A stretch of 64,000 bases of DNA from the NCBI RefSeq assembly GCF_024213555.1, contig NZ_JANAVO010000001.1:1364001-1428000 (forward strand), given 5' to 3'. How positions within the stretch are numbered: position 1 is the first letter of the stretch; each line of letters begins with the position of its first letter. The DNA is from Allokutzneria sp. A3M-2-11 16. GTDB lineage: Bacteria > Actinomycetota > Actinomycetes > Mycobacteriales > Pseudonocardiaceae. Positions 53,751-62,964 of this stretch are shown piece by piece. Below the pieces are notes generated by a model. It made no database searches, was not told the origin of the DNA, and saw nothing but the letters and a program-made list of their open reading frames with translations. A program made the position numbers and the translations under genes.

Positions 53751-54667
53751 GAGGTACCGACCAGGGAGCGCAGGAAGAAGGTGGTGTTGGCGGGGCGCTC
53801 GGCCAGCCGCCGCATCAGATAGCCGTACCACTGCCCGCCGTAGGGCACATAAACCCGCATCGTCTCGCCTGTCTCGGCCAAGCGCCGTTGTTCGTCCGGT
53901 CGCACCCCGTAGAGCATCTGGTGCTCGTAGCTCCCGGGTTTGCGGTCGTACCACTTCGCCCGCTCACCGATGATCGGCACGAGCCTGGGGTCGTGCGTCG
54001 CGAACATCGGAAAGCCCTCGCCCTCCAGCAGGACGTTCGCGCAGCGCACGTAGTTCAGATCCACTTCGTGCGGATCGGTGAACGCGACCGACTCCGGCTC
54101 CGCGTAAGCACCCTTGCAGAGCCGCACCCGCGTGCCTGCCAGGTCCCGGCAGTCGCCGAGCGTGCGGCGCAGGTACGCCTGGAGGACCGCGGCCACACCG
54201 GGCCAGGTCCGGCGCAGCTCCGCGAGCACACCCAGGGTGGAGTCGGTGGTCGTGTGGTCCTCCATGTCCAGCGTCACCGTGGTGCCGCACTGCTCGGCCG
54301 CCGCGCAGATCCGCGAGGCGTTGGCCAGCGCGAGACCCTCGTCGACGGCCTGGCCCACCGCGGAGAGCTTCACGCTGACCTCGGCGACCTCCGACAGCCC
54401 CGCCTCGTGCAGGCTGTCCAGCAGCTCCAGGTAGGCCCGCACGGTGCGCTCGGCGGGCTCCCGCCCGCTCGCGTGCTCACCGAGGTGGTCCAGCGTCACC
54501 GCGAGCCCGTCCCGCGCGAGCGCCGCGGTCACCGCGACGGCGTCGGCGGTGCTCTCCCCGGCGACGAACCGGTCCACGATGCCGCGGCTCACCGGGGCCG
54601 TGGACACCAGCCGCCGGACGGCGTCGTTCCCCGCAGCGGCGAGGATCAACGAGCGCAACGGATTCAC
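53747..54667 (-). CDS. Proline dehydrogenase
   Basis: 306-residue FAD-dependent TIM-barrel enzyme oxidising proline to pyrroline-5-carboxylate, the monofunctional actinobacterial form. Key segments are VSVKLSAVGQAVD (near 97), TLDMEDHTTTDSTL (near 130), VRLCKGAYAEPESVAF (near 180), and the substrate-binding MRVYVPYGGQWYGYLMRRLAERP with the two arginines. Electrons would enter the quinone pool supplied by the men genes. No P5C dehydrogenase gene is in the window. Confidence 0.93.
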   Translation of the reverse strand: MNPLRSLILAAAGNDAVRRLVSTAPVSRGIVDRFVAGESTADAVAVTAALARDGLAVTLDHLGEHASGREPAERTVRAYLELLDSLHEAGLSEVAEVSVKLSAVGQAVDEGLALANASRICAAAEQCGTTVTLDMEDHTTTDSTLGVLAELRRTWPGVAAVLQAYLRRTLGDCRDLAGTRVRLCKGAYAEPESVAFTDPHEVDLNYVRCANVLLEGEGFPMFATHDPRLVPIIGERAKWYDRKPGSYEHQMLYGVRPDEQRRLAETGETMRVYVPYGGQWYGYLMRRLAERPANTTFFLRSLVGTS

Positions 54668-54738
54668 GGGCGGAACTGTACGTCAGCAACAAGATCAAAA
54701 CGGCTGTGGCGAACAGTTCTCCACAACGAGAAAGTCGA

Positions 54739-55548
54739 TCAAGCCGTGCCGAGGCGGGGGTTCTGCCCGAGATGCAGCCTGGCGAACAGCAGCGCCTCGG
54801 CGAGCAGGCTGACCCGCTGCTCGCGGCTCGCCGCCTTGCGGGTGCTGACCTCCAGCACCACCTGACCGTCGAAACCGTTGCGCGCCAACTCTTCGCACAG
54901 CTGAGCGCACGGCTGGTTGCCGCGACCGGGGACGAGGTGCTCGTCGGTCGGCGCGCCGGTGCCATCAGCGAGATGGATGTGCCGGAGCCCGGAGCCCATC
55001 CGCTTGGCCAGTTCCAGGGCGTCGACGTGCGCGGCCGCAGTGTGCGACAGGTCGAGCGTGTAGTTCGCGTAGCCGATGTCGGTGGGGTCGTAGGAGGGTC
55101 GGTAGCCGGACAGCTTCAGCTGGCGCTTACGGCCGAGCGGGCGCAGCGGGAACATGTTCTCCACCGCGACCGCCACCTCGGTCACCCGCTCCAGCTCGGC
55201 GACCAGCTGCGGGAAGGTCTCGGCGTACTTGCGCTGCCAGCGGAACGGCGGGTGCACCACCGTCGTCGGCGCGTCCAGCGCGGCGGCGGCCGCGACCGCT
55301 CGGCGCAGCCTCACCTCCGGATCGGGCGACCAGATCCGCTGGGTGATCAGCAGGCAGGGCGCGTGAACGGCGAGGATCGGCACCCCGTGCAGGTCCGAGA
55401 GCCTGCGCAGCGCGCTGACGTCCTGGCTGACCGGATCGGCCCAGACCATCACCTCGACGCCGTCGTAGCCGAGCTCCTTGGCGAACTCGAACGCGGCGGC
55501 GGCGGGCTGCGGCCAGACCGCCGCCGTGGAGAGTCCGACCGGGATCAC
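54739..55548 (-). CDS. Sugar phosphate isomerase/epimerase-like TIM barrel (Rv0498-like)
   Basis: 269 residues of the xylose-isomerase-like TIM barrel (AP endonuclease 2 family). Metal-ligand segments are [50 protein letters not shown] and VVLEVST. Substrate unknown; mycobacterial Rv0498 has the same context before Rv0497 and ppx. It lies 4 bp downstream of the Rv0497-like gene, so the three are probably one transcript. Confidence 0.85.
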   Translation of the reverse strand: MIPVGLSTAAVWPQPAAAAFEFAKELGYDGVEVMVWADPVSQDVSALRRLSDLHGVPILAVHAPCLLITQRIWSPDPEVRLRRAVAAAAALDAPTTVVHPPFRWQRKYAETFPQLVAELERVTEVAVAVENMFPLRPLGRKRQLKLSGYRPSYDPTDIGYANYTLDLSHTAAAHVDALELAKRMGSGLRHIHLADGTGAPTDEHLVPGRGNQPCAQLCEELARNGFDGQVVLEVSTRKAASREQRVSLLAEALLFARLHLGQNPRLGTA

Positions 55549-55552
55549 GTGA

Positions 55553-56770
55553 TCAGCGGTTCACCAGCAGCAGCGCCGCCGGGGAGATGGTGACCACCAG
55601 GCCGACAAGCACGGTGAGCACGATCGTCTGCAGGTCGTCGGCCTTGCGGATCTTGCGGACCAGCCACACCATGCCGCCGATGACCGCGAGCGCGACGAAC
55701 AGCGCGACCGGGGCCATCCAGCTCCACAGGAACTGGAACCCGATCCACAGCCCGGCGCCACCGACCAGACCGCCGCCGAGCTGCGCGAGCATCACCAGCC
55801 ATTCCTTGGTCGGCGACGGCTCGTCCTCGTCGTACTCGTCGTAGTCCTCGTCGGAGTCGGCCTCGGCCCGCTCGGCGTCGTCCTCGTCGACGTCGGCGTC
55901 CGGGTGGACGTCGCGCTCCTCCGCCCGCTCCGCCTCGTGCTCGTCGTCCTCGACGACCGCGGGGGCCTGGCTGGTCGGGTAGTCCGCCTCGGCGGGACGA
56001 CCGCCGCGCAGCGCCGCGTACGGCTGCTGGCCGGTGTTGCCGAACCAGTCGTGATCGCCGTCCAGCCCGGCCGGGGGGCCGCCGGTGAGCGGCGGGGTCG
56101 CGCCGACCTGGGTGGGCGCGGCGTCATCGGTGATCCGCGGGAACTGCTCGGTGACCGGCTCGCCCGCTGCCACGCCGGGCGGCGGGACGGGCAGGGCCTG
56201 CGAGGTCTGCGCCGCCGGGTTCGGCCGCGGGGCCAGCCGCTGGCCACCGGGGACGCCGGGAGTGCCGGGCGGCGGGTAGTCGCCGGTGATCGCCGGGTAC
56301 TGCGCGGTCACGTCGGCGTCCGGGGTGCCGGGCGGCGGGGCCAGGTGCGAGCCGGTGTTCGGCGGCACCTGGTGGGCGCCGGTGTTCGGCGGCGGCGCGG
56401 CGAACCGGCCCGAGGTGTGCGGCGGGCCGCCCGCCTGCGGGCTGGGCTCGAAGCGCTGCGGCGCGGGCGGTGGCGGCGGCGCGGCGAAGCGGCCGGTGCC
56501 CTGGCCGGGACCGGCCGGCGGCCGCTGCTGCGGCTGCTGTGGTTGCTGGGGCTGGCCGGGGTGCGGACCGTCGTCGCGGATCGCGCGCATCTGCCCGGAG
56601 TCCGTGAGGATCCGGTTGATGATCGCCTGCGGCGCGGTCTCGCTGACGTCGTCGCTGTCCCGCCTGCGCCTGCGTCGCGCGGTCGGCGGCCCGTCGGCCC
56701 CGTACTGGGCGAGCAGCTCCGCGACGGTCTTCTGACCGTCGTCGTGCTCCGACTCGCTGTTCTTGCTCAT
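55553..56770 (-). CDS. Rv0497-like membrane protein with long disordered N-terminus
   Basis: 405 residues. Near the start are [11 protein letters not shown] and [11 protein letters not shown], then about 200 residues rich in Pro, Gly and Gln with repeated FAAPPP and PPNTG units, then an acidic stretch ([17 protein letters not shown]), and finally three hydrophobic helices in the last 85 residues. The cytoplasmic tail could be a protein-interaction or phosphorylation platform. The ATG at 56770 overlaps the ppx stop by four bases, which decided the start. Function unknown. Confidence 0.8.
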   Translation of the reverse strand: MSKNSESEHDDGQKTVAELLAQYGADGPPTARRRRRRDSDDVSETAPQAIINRILTDSGQMRAIRDDGPHPGQPQQPQQPQQRPPAGPGQGTGRFAAPPPPPAPQRFEPSPQAGGPPHTSGRFAAPPPNTGAHQVPPNTGSHLAPPPGTPDADVTAQYPAITGDYPPPGTPGVPGGQRLAPRPNPAAQTSQALPVPPPGVAAGEPVTEQFPRITDDAAPTQVGATPPLTGGPPAGLDGDHDWFGNTGQQPYAALRGGRPAEADYPTSQAPAVVEDDEHEAERAEERDVHPDADVDEDDAERAEADSDEDYDEYDEDEPSPTKEWLVMLAQLGGGLVGGAGLWIGFQFLWSWMAPVALFVALAVIGGMVWLVRKIRKADDLQTIVLTVLVGLVVTISPAALLLVNR

Positions 56771-57801
56771 TGAGTCCACCGTGCCCCGTACCGGCCTGTC
56801 CGTCCAGAACTGTGATCCTGCCGACCCGAAAGCTGATCAATCGAGCCGTTCACTGCCGGAGCAGTCTGGACTGCTTCCTCCGTCTGGTCCAGCCGTCTCA
56901 AGATCACGCCTTCGCGGAGTGCCCACGGGCAGATCTCCAACTCGGGTAGCGACAACGCTCGCATTGCGGCCTCCGCCACTAGCGCGCCCGCGACCAGCTG
57001 GTGGGCCCGGCTGGGGCTGACGCCCTCCAGCTCGGCCAGATCGGCAGCTGACATGCGGGAGATGAAAGCGATCAACTGACGCAGCCCGGCGTCGGTCAGC
57101 GTCCTGCGCGCCATCGGCCCCGCCGATGACGGGGCCGCGCCGGTCAGCCGGGCCAGGGTGCGAAAGGTCTTCGAGGTGGCCACCGCGTGGTCCGGTGGGC
57201 CGATCTTGCGCAGCTGCCTGCTCACCGGGGCGAGTTCGGCGTCCAGCCGGTCGCGCAGGTCCCGGACCTCGCGCTTGGTCGGCGGGTCCGAGGCGAACCG
57301 GGTCCTGGTCAGCCTGCCCGCGCCGAAGGGCAGGGAGAGCGCGAGGTCGGGGTCCTCGTCGATGCCCATGGCGATCTCCAGCGAACCGCCGCCGATGTCG
57401 AGCACCAGCGTGTTCCCGGCCGACCAGCCGTACCAGCGGCGCACCGCGAGGAAGGTGTAGCGGGCCTCGTCCTCGCCGGAGAGCACCTTCAGCTCGACGC
57501 CGGTGCGCTCCTGGACCAGCTCCAGCACCTCGGCGGCGTTGCTCGCCTCGCGCACGGCGGAGGTGGCGAAGGCCATCAGCTCGGCGCAGCCGAAGCCGAC
57601 CGCGGATTCCCGCGCCCTGGCGACCGCGTCGACCAGCAGCTCGGCACCGGAGTCGCTGAGCCGGTCACCGTCGGTGATCTGTTCGGCGAGCCGGAGGACG
57701 GTCTTCTCCGACTTCATCGGCGTCGGGTGGGCACCACGATGCGCGTCCACCACCAACAGGTGGACGGTATTGGACCCGACGTCAAGCACCCCTAGGCGCA
57801 C
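56767..57801 (-). CDS. Ppx/GppA exopolyphosphatase family protein
   Basis: 344-residue ASKHA-fold phosphatase hydrolysing polyphosphate or pppGpp. Phosphate motif 1 is VLDVGSNTVHLLVVD (5-19), FATSAVREASNA lies near 80, motif 2 VLDIGGGSLEIAMG near 133, and GAGRLTRTRF near 158. Short (single-module) form like mycobacterial Ppx1 (Rv0496). Its closeness to senX3-regX3 ties it to phosphate stress. The last 20 residues are polar and divergent. Confidence 0.9.
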   Translation of the reverse strand: MRLGVLDVGSNTVHLLVVDAHRGAHPTPMKSEKTVLRLAEQITDGDRLSDSGAELLVDAVARARESAVGFGCAELMAFATSAVREASNAAEVLELVQERTGVELKVLSGEDEARYTFLAVRRWYGWSAGNTLVLDIGGGSLEIAMGIDEDPDLALSLPFGAGRLTRTRFASDPPTKREVRDLRDRLDAELAPVSRQLRKIGPPDHAVATSKTFRTLARLTGAAPSSAGPMARRTLTDAGLRQLIAFISRMSAADLAELEGVSPSRAHQLVAGALVAEAAMRALSLPELEICPWALREGVILRRLDQTEEAVQTAPAVNGSIDQLSGRQDHSSGRTGRYGARWTQ

Positions 57802-57867
57802 GGAGACCAGGTTACCCGCCGGTCCGGGGCGTGGTGGCCATCGGCCCGGAGCGGGCGCGGGCGAGCG

Positions 57868-57894
57868 GCGTCCGGGGCCCGCGGCCCCGGACGC
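57868..57894 (-). terminator. Terminator of senX3-regX3
   Basis: Perfect 12-bp stem GCGTCCGGGGCC (57868-57879) / GGCCCCGGACGC (57883-57894) with a 3-base loop, 12 bp past the regX3 stop. Confidence 0.8.
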
Positions 57895-57906
57895 GTGATC
57901 AACAGC

Positions 57907-58596
57907 CTACGACTCGAACTTGTAGCCCAGCCCACGGACCGTGACCAGGTACCTCGGCAGCGAGGGGTCCGGTTCGATCTTGGAACGCAGCCGCTTCACG
58001 TGCACGTCCAGGGTCTTGGTGTCGCCGACGTAGTCCGCGCCCCACACCCGGTCGATCAGCTGGCCGCGGGTGAGCACCCGGCCGACGTTGCGCAGCAGGT
58101 ACTCCAGCAGGTCGAACTCCTTCAGCGGCAGGTTGATCTCCGCACCGGAGACGGTGACCACGTGCCGCTCCACGTCCATCCGCACCACGCCCGCCTCCAG
58201 CACCTGCGGCGAGAGGTCGGCGTCCAGCGCGTTGTCGGTGCCGCGGCGCAGCACCGCCCGGATGCGGGCGATCAGCTCGCGCGCCGAGTACGGCTTGGTG
58301 ACGTAGTCGTCGGCGCCCAGCTCGAGGCCGACCACCTTGTCGATCTCGCTGTCCCGGGCCGTGACCATGATCACGGGCACGGAGGAGCGCAGCCGGAGCG
58401 CGCGGCAGACGTCGGTGCCGCTCATCCCGGGCAGCATCAGGTCGAGCAGCACGATGTCGGCGCCGTTGCGGTCGAACTCGTCGAGCGCCTCCTGGCCGGT
58501 CGCGGCCACGGCGGTGGCGAAGCCCTCCTTGCGCAGCAGGAAGGCGAGCGGGTCGGCGAAGGACTCCTCGTCCTCGACGATGAGCACCCTGGTCAC
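57907..58596 (-). CDS. regX3: Phosphate-responsive response regulator RegX3
   Basis: 229 residues: OmpR-type receiver (VLIVEDEESFADPLAFLL, Asp in IVLLDLMLPGMSGTD, Lys in YVTKPYSARELIARI) and winged helix (PLKEFDLLEYLLRNVG, TLDVHVKRLRSKIE, VRGLGYKFES). It is very close to mycobacterial RegX3, which activates phosphate uptake when SenX3 is not restrained by Pst/PhoU. The GTG at 58596 has GGAGGAG upstream and overlaps the senX3 stop by four bases. Confidence 0.94.
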   Translation of the reverse strand: MTRVLIVEDEESFADPLAFLLRKEGFATAVAATGQEALDEFDRNGADIVLLDLMLPGMSGTDVCRALRLRSSVPVIMVTARDSEIDKVVGLELGADDYVTKPYSARELIARIRAVLRRGTDNALDADLSPQVLEAGVVRMDVERHVVTVSGAEINLPLKEFDLLEYLLRNVGRVLTRGQLIDRVWGADYVGDTKTLDVHVKRLRSKIEPDPSLPRYLVTVRGLGYKFES

Positions 58597-59792
58597 GAGA
58601 CTCCTCCGGGTTCGACGACTGCGAGTGGTGCCGGGTCTTCCGACGACACTGGCGGCGACACCGCCGATATGCCCTCCGCGGCCCGGTGTGCCGGGATGCG
58701 CAGGGTGAACGTGGAACCGGTGCCCGGTTTGCTCCACAGCCGCACCTCGCCGCCGTGGTTGGCGGCGACGTGCTTGACGATGGCCAGGCCGAGGCCGGTG
58801 CCCCCGGTGGCCCTGGAGCGGGCCGGATCGGCCCGGTAGAAGCGCTCGAAGACGCGCTGCTGGTGTTCCGCGGCGATGCCGATGCCCCGGTCGGTGACCG
58901 CGATCTCCACCGCGCCGTCGGCGTACCGGCGGCTGATCGAGACCGGGCTGTCCGGACCCGAGTAGGAGATCGCGTTGTCGATCAGGTTGGTCAACGCGGT
59001 GACCAGCAGCGTGCGGTCGCCGTCGACGAGCAGACCGCTCGGCGGGTCCACGGTGATCTCGATGTCGGCGGACTCGGCGGCCAGCCGGGAGCGGCCCAGC
59101 GCCTCGTCGACGACGTCGTCGACCTCCAGCACCTCCAGCTCCGGCAGCGCCTCGGCGCCGGTCAGCCGGGACAGCTCGATCAGCTCGGTGACCAGGGTGC
59201 CGAGCCGGGTGGCCTCGCGGAGGATCTTGCCGCTGAACCGCCGCACCTCGACCGGGTCGTCCACGGCGTCCAGCACGGCCTCGGCCAGCAACGCGAGCGC
59301 GCCGACCGGGGTCTTCAGCTCGTGGCTGACGTTGGCGACGAAGTCGCGGCGGGTGGCTTCGAGGCGGACGGCCTCGGACTGGTCGGCGGCGTCGACGACG
59401 GCGAAACCGTCCCCGAGCGGGCGGACCTCGGCCAGCACGGCCTGCGGCTGGCGCCCGGCGCGGTGGTCCAGCGGGGTCAGGTCGACCTCGACCGGTTCCC
59501 CGGTGGCGATGGCCTGCTCCGCCGCCTTCTCGGCGCGGAGGTCGGGCCGGTTGTCGCGGACGAACCCCAGCTCGACCGAGCGCGGATTGTGCACGACGGC
59601 TGCGCCGAAGCGGTTAATGACCGCCACCCCATTGTGTGAGGAGTGCACGACGCGTTGGAAGAGGTCGGCGACGGTGAGCTCGGTGGATCGGGTCCGGGCG
59701 CGCCGACCCGCGGCGCGCCCGGAGACAAAGCCGATCCCCGCGCCGACCAGCAGCACACCGATCAGCAGGGCGATGCAGCCCGAAGCGGTCAC
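58593..59792 (-). CDS. senX3: Phosphate sensor histidine kinase SenX3
   Basis: 399 residues: one N-terminal helix or hairpin (about 4-25), a PAS-like domain (HSSHNGVAVINRFGAAVVHN), HisKA with ANVSHELKTPVGALALLAEA near 155-174, and HATPase with NLIDNAISYSG, DRGIGIA and [12 protein letters not shown]. There is no external sensor, in line with SenX3 sensing through PhoU. Four 11-bp repeat units lie about 85 bp upstream. Gene order gpm-senX3-regX3 is conserved in mycobacteria. Confidence 0.93.
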   Translation of the reverse strand: MTASGCIALLIGVLLVGAGIGFVSGRAAGRRARTRSTELTVADLFQRVVHSSHNGVAVINRFGAAVVHNPRSVELGFVRDNRPDLRAEKAAEQAIATGEPVEVDLTPLDHRAGRQPQAVLAEVRPLGDGFAVVDAADQSEAVRLEATRRDFVANVSHELKTPVGALALLAEAVLDAVDDPVEVRRFSGKILREATRLGTLVTELIELSRLTGAEALPELEVLEVDDVVDEALGRSRLAAESADIEITVDPPSGLLVDGDRTLLVTALTNLIDNAISYSGPDSPVSISRRYADGAVEIAVTDRGIGIAAEHQQRVFERFYRADPARSRATGGTGLGLAIVKHVAANHGGEVRLWSKPGTGSTFTLRIPAHRAAEGISAVSPPVSSEDPAPLAVVEPGGVS

Positions 59793-59876
59793 GGGCGCAT
59801 CGTAAGCACTGCTCCGGGCGGTTGGACTACTCCCAGATGGCTATACGTGATGCCCGCGACACCTGTTCGAGGCGTT

Positions 59877-59920
59877 GTTCAGCAACGGGTCCCGAACCGT
59901 TCACCCGTTGGTCACCGACC
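59877..59920. promoter_or_regulatory. PHO-box-like array of four 11-bp direct repeats upstream of senX3
   Basis: Consecutive 11-mers GTTCAGCAACG, GGTCCCGAACC, GTTCACCCGTT and GGTCACCGACC. The last two fit the Streptomyces PHO-box unit (GTTCACC-type heptamer plus four loose bases, 11-bp repeats). The array overlaps the last nine bases of gpm and ends 85 bp before senX3. Autoregulation by RegX3 is inferred. Confidence 0.6.
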
Positions 59921-60655
59921 CTGGTTCGCCACGGCCTTGATCGCACCGGCCGCGGCCTCCGGGTCGAGGTAGGTGCCGCCCGCCGTCACCGGCTTGAGGT
60001 CCTCGTCGAGGTCGTAGCGCAGCGGGATGCCGGTCGGGATGTTCAGGCCCGCGATCGCCTCGTCGGAGACGCCGTCCAGGTGCTTCACCAGGGCCCGCAG
60101 CGAGTTGCCGTGCGCGGCCACGAGCACGGTCTTGCCGGAGCGCAGGTCGGGCACGATCGCCTTCTCCCAGTAAGGCAGGAGGCGGGCGACGACGTCCTTC
60201 AGGCACTCGGTGCGCGGCAGGGCGGAGCCGAGCCCGGCGTAGCGCGGGTCCTCGTCCTGCGAGTAGGTGCTGCCCAGCTCGATGACCGGGGGCGGCGTGT
60301 CGTAGGAGCGGCGCCAGAGCTTGAACTGCTCCTCGCCGTAGGCCTCCAGGGTCTGCTTCTTGTCCTTGCCCTGGAGCGCGCCGTAGTGCCGCTCGTTGAG
60401 CCGCCAGTCGCGGCGGACGTCGATCCAGTGCCGGTCGCAGCCGTCGAGGGCGAGGTTGGCGGTGGAGATGGCGCGCCGCAGCAGCGAGGTGTGCACCACG
60501 TCGGGCAGGAGCTTGGCCTCCCGGAGCAGCTCGCCGCCGCGCTTGGCCTCGACCACCCCCTTCTCCGACAACGGCACGTCCACCCAGCCGGTGAACAGGT
60601 TCTCGGCGTTCCAGACGCTCTCACCGTGGCGGAGCAGAACCAGGGTCGCTGTCAT
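59912..60655 (-). CDS. gpmA: 2,3-bisphosphoglycerate-dependent phosphoglycerate mutase
   Basis: 247-residue glycolytic enzyme interconverting 3- and 2-phosphoglycerate. [20 protein letters not shown] (His9 region) carries the catalytic His; [26 protein letters not shown] with the general acid Glu, and [19 protein letters not shown] with the second His complete the site. Full family length. 18 bp separate it from the TetR gene. Confidence 0.95.
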   Translation of the reverse strand: MTATLVLLRHGESVWNAENLFTGWVDVPLSEKGVVEAKRGGELLREAKLLPDVVHTSLLRRAISTANLALDGCDRHWIDVRRDWRLNERHYGALQGKDKKQTLEAYGEEQFKLWRRSYDTPPPVIELGSTYSQDEDPRYAGLGSALPRTECLKDVVARLLPYWEKAIVPDLRSGKTVLVAAHGNSLRALVKHLDGVSDEAIAGLNIPTGIPLRYDLDEDLKPVTAGGTYLDPEAAAGAIKAVANQGR

Positions 60656-60673
60656 GGCGGCAAGCCTGCCAGA

Positions 60674-61282
60674 TCACTCTTTCGGGTTAGGACGGAGTCC
60701 GGCCAGAACCGTCCGCACGTGGAAGGCCGCCTGCTCCTCCGTCATCGCCCCGGGCAGGAACAGCGCGCCGGAGAGGATCGGCCCGATCAGCATCTCGACC
60801 AGGAAGTCCGGATCGGTCCCGGAGCGCAGCTCGCCCTCGGCAACCGCCCGCCGCAACCGGTCGACCATCGGGGCCCGGCCCGGCCGGACCACCTGCGTCC
60901 AGTAGACCTCGAACAGCTCGGGGCGGCGGTGCACGTCGGGGATCAGCTCGGCGATCAGCCTGCCCGCCCTGGTGTCGATCATGCTGCGGTAGAGCTGCCA
61001 GACCCGTTCGACGAGGATCGGCTCCAGCGGCCCCTCCTCGAACTCCTGGTAGACCAGGTGCAGCGAGGCGAGCGCGTCCTGGAGCACCTCGTCGCCGGAG
61101 CGCCACCTGCGGTAGATGGTGGTCTTGGCGATCCCGGTGTGCGCGGCGAGCCGTTCGATGGAGAACCCGGCCATCCCCTTGTCGATCACCAGGTCCACCG
61201 CGGCCGAGAGGACCTGGCCGTCGATGGCGGCGTTGCGCGGTCGGCCACCGCGGTGCGGGCGCTCGGGTGCTGGCGTCGACAT
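60674..61282 (-). CDS. TetR family transcriptional regulator
   Basis: 202 residues: N-terminal HTH (VIDKGMAGFSIERLAAHTGI, then AKTTIYRRWRSGDEVL, about 33-70) and a helical ligand domain with the TetR_C-like FLVEMLIGPILSGALF. It lies 18 bp upstream of gpmA and 113 bp downstream of the acyl-CoA synthetase gene; the latter, an acyl-CoA ligase, is a plausible target. Ligand unknown. Confidence 0.88.
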   Translation of the reverse strand: MSTPAPERPHRGGRPRNAAIDGQVLSAAVDLVIDKGMAGFSIERLAAHTGIAKTTIYRRWRSGDEVLQDALASLHLVYQEFEEGPLEPILVERVWQLYRSMIDTRAGRLIAELIPDVHRRPELFEVYWTQVVRPGRAPMVDRLRRAVAEGELRSGTDPDFLVEMLIGPILSGALFLPGAMTEEQAAFHVRTVLAGLRPNPKE

Positions 61283-61355
61283 GTCACGAGAACCTAACCC
61301 GAATCGCCCGTCCAGCCGAACCCCTCGGGCGGCGAATGCCAAGGCCGACGTCGGC

Positions 61356-61388
61356 GTGCCCGGTGGCGGATTTCCCGCCACCGGGCAC
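61356..61388 (-). terminator. Terminator of the acyl-CoA synthetase gene
   Basis: Perfect 14-bp stem GTGCCCGGTGGCGG (61356-61369) / CCGCCACCGGGCAC (61375-61388), loop of five, 7 bp after the stop codon. Confidence 0.8.
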
Positions 61389-61395
61389 GAGGTCG

Positions 61396-62964
61396 CTAGG
61401 CGGACTCGCGGGCGCGGAGGTCCTTGCGCAGGATCTTCCCGCTGGCGGACTTGGGGATCGCGTCGAGGAACTCGACAACGCGGACCTTCTTGTACGGCGC
61501 CACCCGCTCCGCGACGAAGGCCATCACCGCCGCCTCGTCCAGGTCGGCGCCCTGCTGGCGGACCACGAACGCCTTGGGCACCTCCTCGCCCTCGGCGTCG
61601 CGCACCCCGATCACCGCGGCGTCCGCGACCAGCGGGTTGGTCAGCAGCAACGCCTCCAGCTCGGCGGGCGGCACCTGGTAGCCCTTGTACTTGATCAGCT
61701 CCTTGACCCGGTCGACGATCGATACCACGCCGTCTGCGTCGATCACCGCGACGTCGCCGGTGTGCAGGTAGCCGTCCGCGTCGAGGGTGGCGTCGGTGGC
61801 GTCCCGGTTGTTCAGGTAGCCCGCCATCACGTTGGGGCCCTTGCACCACAGCTCGCCGGGCACGCCGACGCCGACCTCCGCTCCGGTGCCGGGGTCGACC
61901 AGCTTGCACTCCATGTTCGGGATGATCAGGCCGACCGTGCCGATCGCGATGTCCTCGCGGGAGTCCGGGATCATGTGGCTGACCGGGCTCATCTCGGTCA
62001 TCCCGTAGCCCTGGCGGATCGTGCAGCCCAGCCGCGCCTTGACCGCGGCGGCCAGCTCCTCGTCCAGCGGCGCGGCCCCGGAGAAGAGCACCTTCATCGG
62101 CGACAGGTCGTAGGAGTCGACGATCGGGTGCTTGGCCAGCGCCACCGCGACGGGCGGGGCGATGTAGACCCGGTCGGTGCGGTGCTCGGCGATCACCCGG
62201 AGGAACTCGGGCAGGTCGAACTTCGGCATGGTCACCACGGTCGCGCCGACGTGCAGCGCGGCGTTCATGGTCACCTGCATGCCGTAGATGTGGAAGAACG
62301 GCAGCACCGCGAGGATCCGGGTGTCCGCGCCGACCTCGATCAGCTCGACGATCTGGACGATGTTCGCCACCAGGTTGCGGTGCGTGAGCATCACGCCCTT
62401 GGCTCGCCCGGTCGTGCCGGAGGAGTACGGCAGCACCGCCAGGTCGGTCGCCGGGTCGATCACCACATCGGGCGGCGCGGCGTCCTCGGCCAGCAGGTCG
62501 GCCAGGCCCGCGTGCCCCGGGGCCCCGTCCAGCACGATGATCTCCGAGATCCGCACGCCCTCGGCCTTCACCGCGGCCTCGGCGCGGTCGAGGAACGCGG
62601 AGATGGTGATCAGCACGGTCGCCCCGGAGTCGCGCAGCTGCGACGCGAGCTCGTCGGCGGTGTAGAGCGAGTTGACCGTCGTCGCGACGGCGCCCGCGCG
62701 CAGCACGCCGTGGAAGGCGACGGCGTAGAAAGGCGTGTTGGGGCTGAAGATGCCGACCACGTCGCCCTTGTTGACGCCCCGCGCGGCGAGCGCTCCGGCG
62801 ACCTTGCCGACCATCGCGGCCAGCTCGCCGTAGCTCAGCGAGCGGCCGGAGGAGCCGTCCACGAGCGCCGGGTGGTCCGCGCGTCCGGAGAGGTCGCCGA
62901 ACAGCAGCTCCGGAAGCCCCACGTCGGGGATCTCAACATCGGGGAACGGGCTCCGAAAGATCAT
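61396..62964 (-). CDS. 4-coumarate-CoA ligase-like AMP-dependent synthetase
   Basis: 522-residue ANL ligase with FRSPFPDVEIPDVGLPELLF, the N-terminus typical of 4CL-like and FadD proteins. LPYSSGTTGRAKGVMLTH near 181, LPFFHIYGM, FSGAAPLDEEL near 300, RQGYGMTEMSPVSH near 324, hinge DRVKELIKYKGYQVPPAELE near 423, and the C-terminal lysine in PKSASGKILRKDL. Substrate: an aryl-propenoic or medium/long-chain acid. ATG 62964 has GGAGGG six bases upstream; the longer frame to 63048 lacks similarity. A 14-bp-stem terminator follows. Confidence 0.9.
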   Translation of the reverse strand: MIFRSPFPDVEIPDVGLPELLFGDLSGRADHPALVDGSSGRSLSYGELAAMVGKVAGALAARGVNKGDVVGIFSPNTPFYAVAFHGVLRAGAVATTVNSLYTADELASQLRDSGATVLITISAFLDRAEAAVKAEGVRISEIIVLDGAPGHAGLADLLAEDAAPPDVVIDPATDLAVLPYSSGTTGRAKGVMLTHRNLVANIVQIVELIEVGADTRILAVLPFFHIYGMQVTMNAALHVGATVVTMPKFDLPEFLRVIAEHRTDRVYIAPPVAVALAKHPIVDSYDLSPMKVLFSGAAPLDEELAAAVKARLGCTIRQGYGMTEMSPVSHMIPDSREDIAIGTVGLIIPNMECKLVDPGTGAEVGVGVPGELWCKGPNVMAGYLNNRDATDATLDADGYLHTGDVAVIDADGVVSIVDRVKELIKYKGYQVPPAELEALLLTNPLVADAAVIGVRDAEGEEVPKAFVVRQQGADLDEAAVMAFVAERVAPYKKVRVVEFLDAIPKSASGKILRKDLRARESA

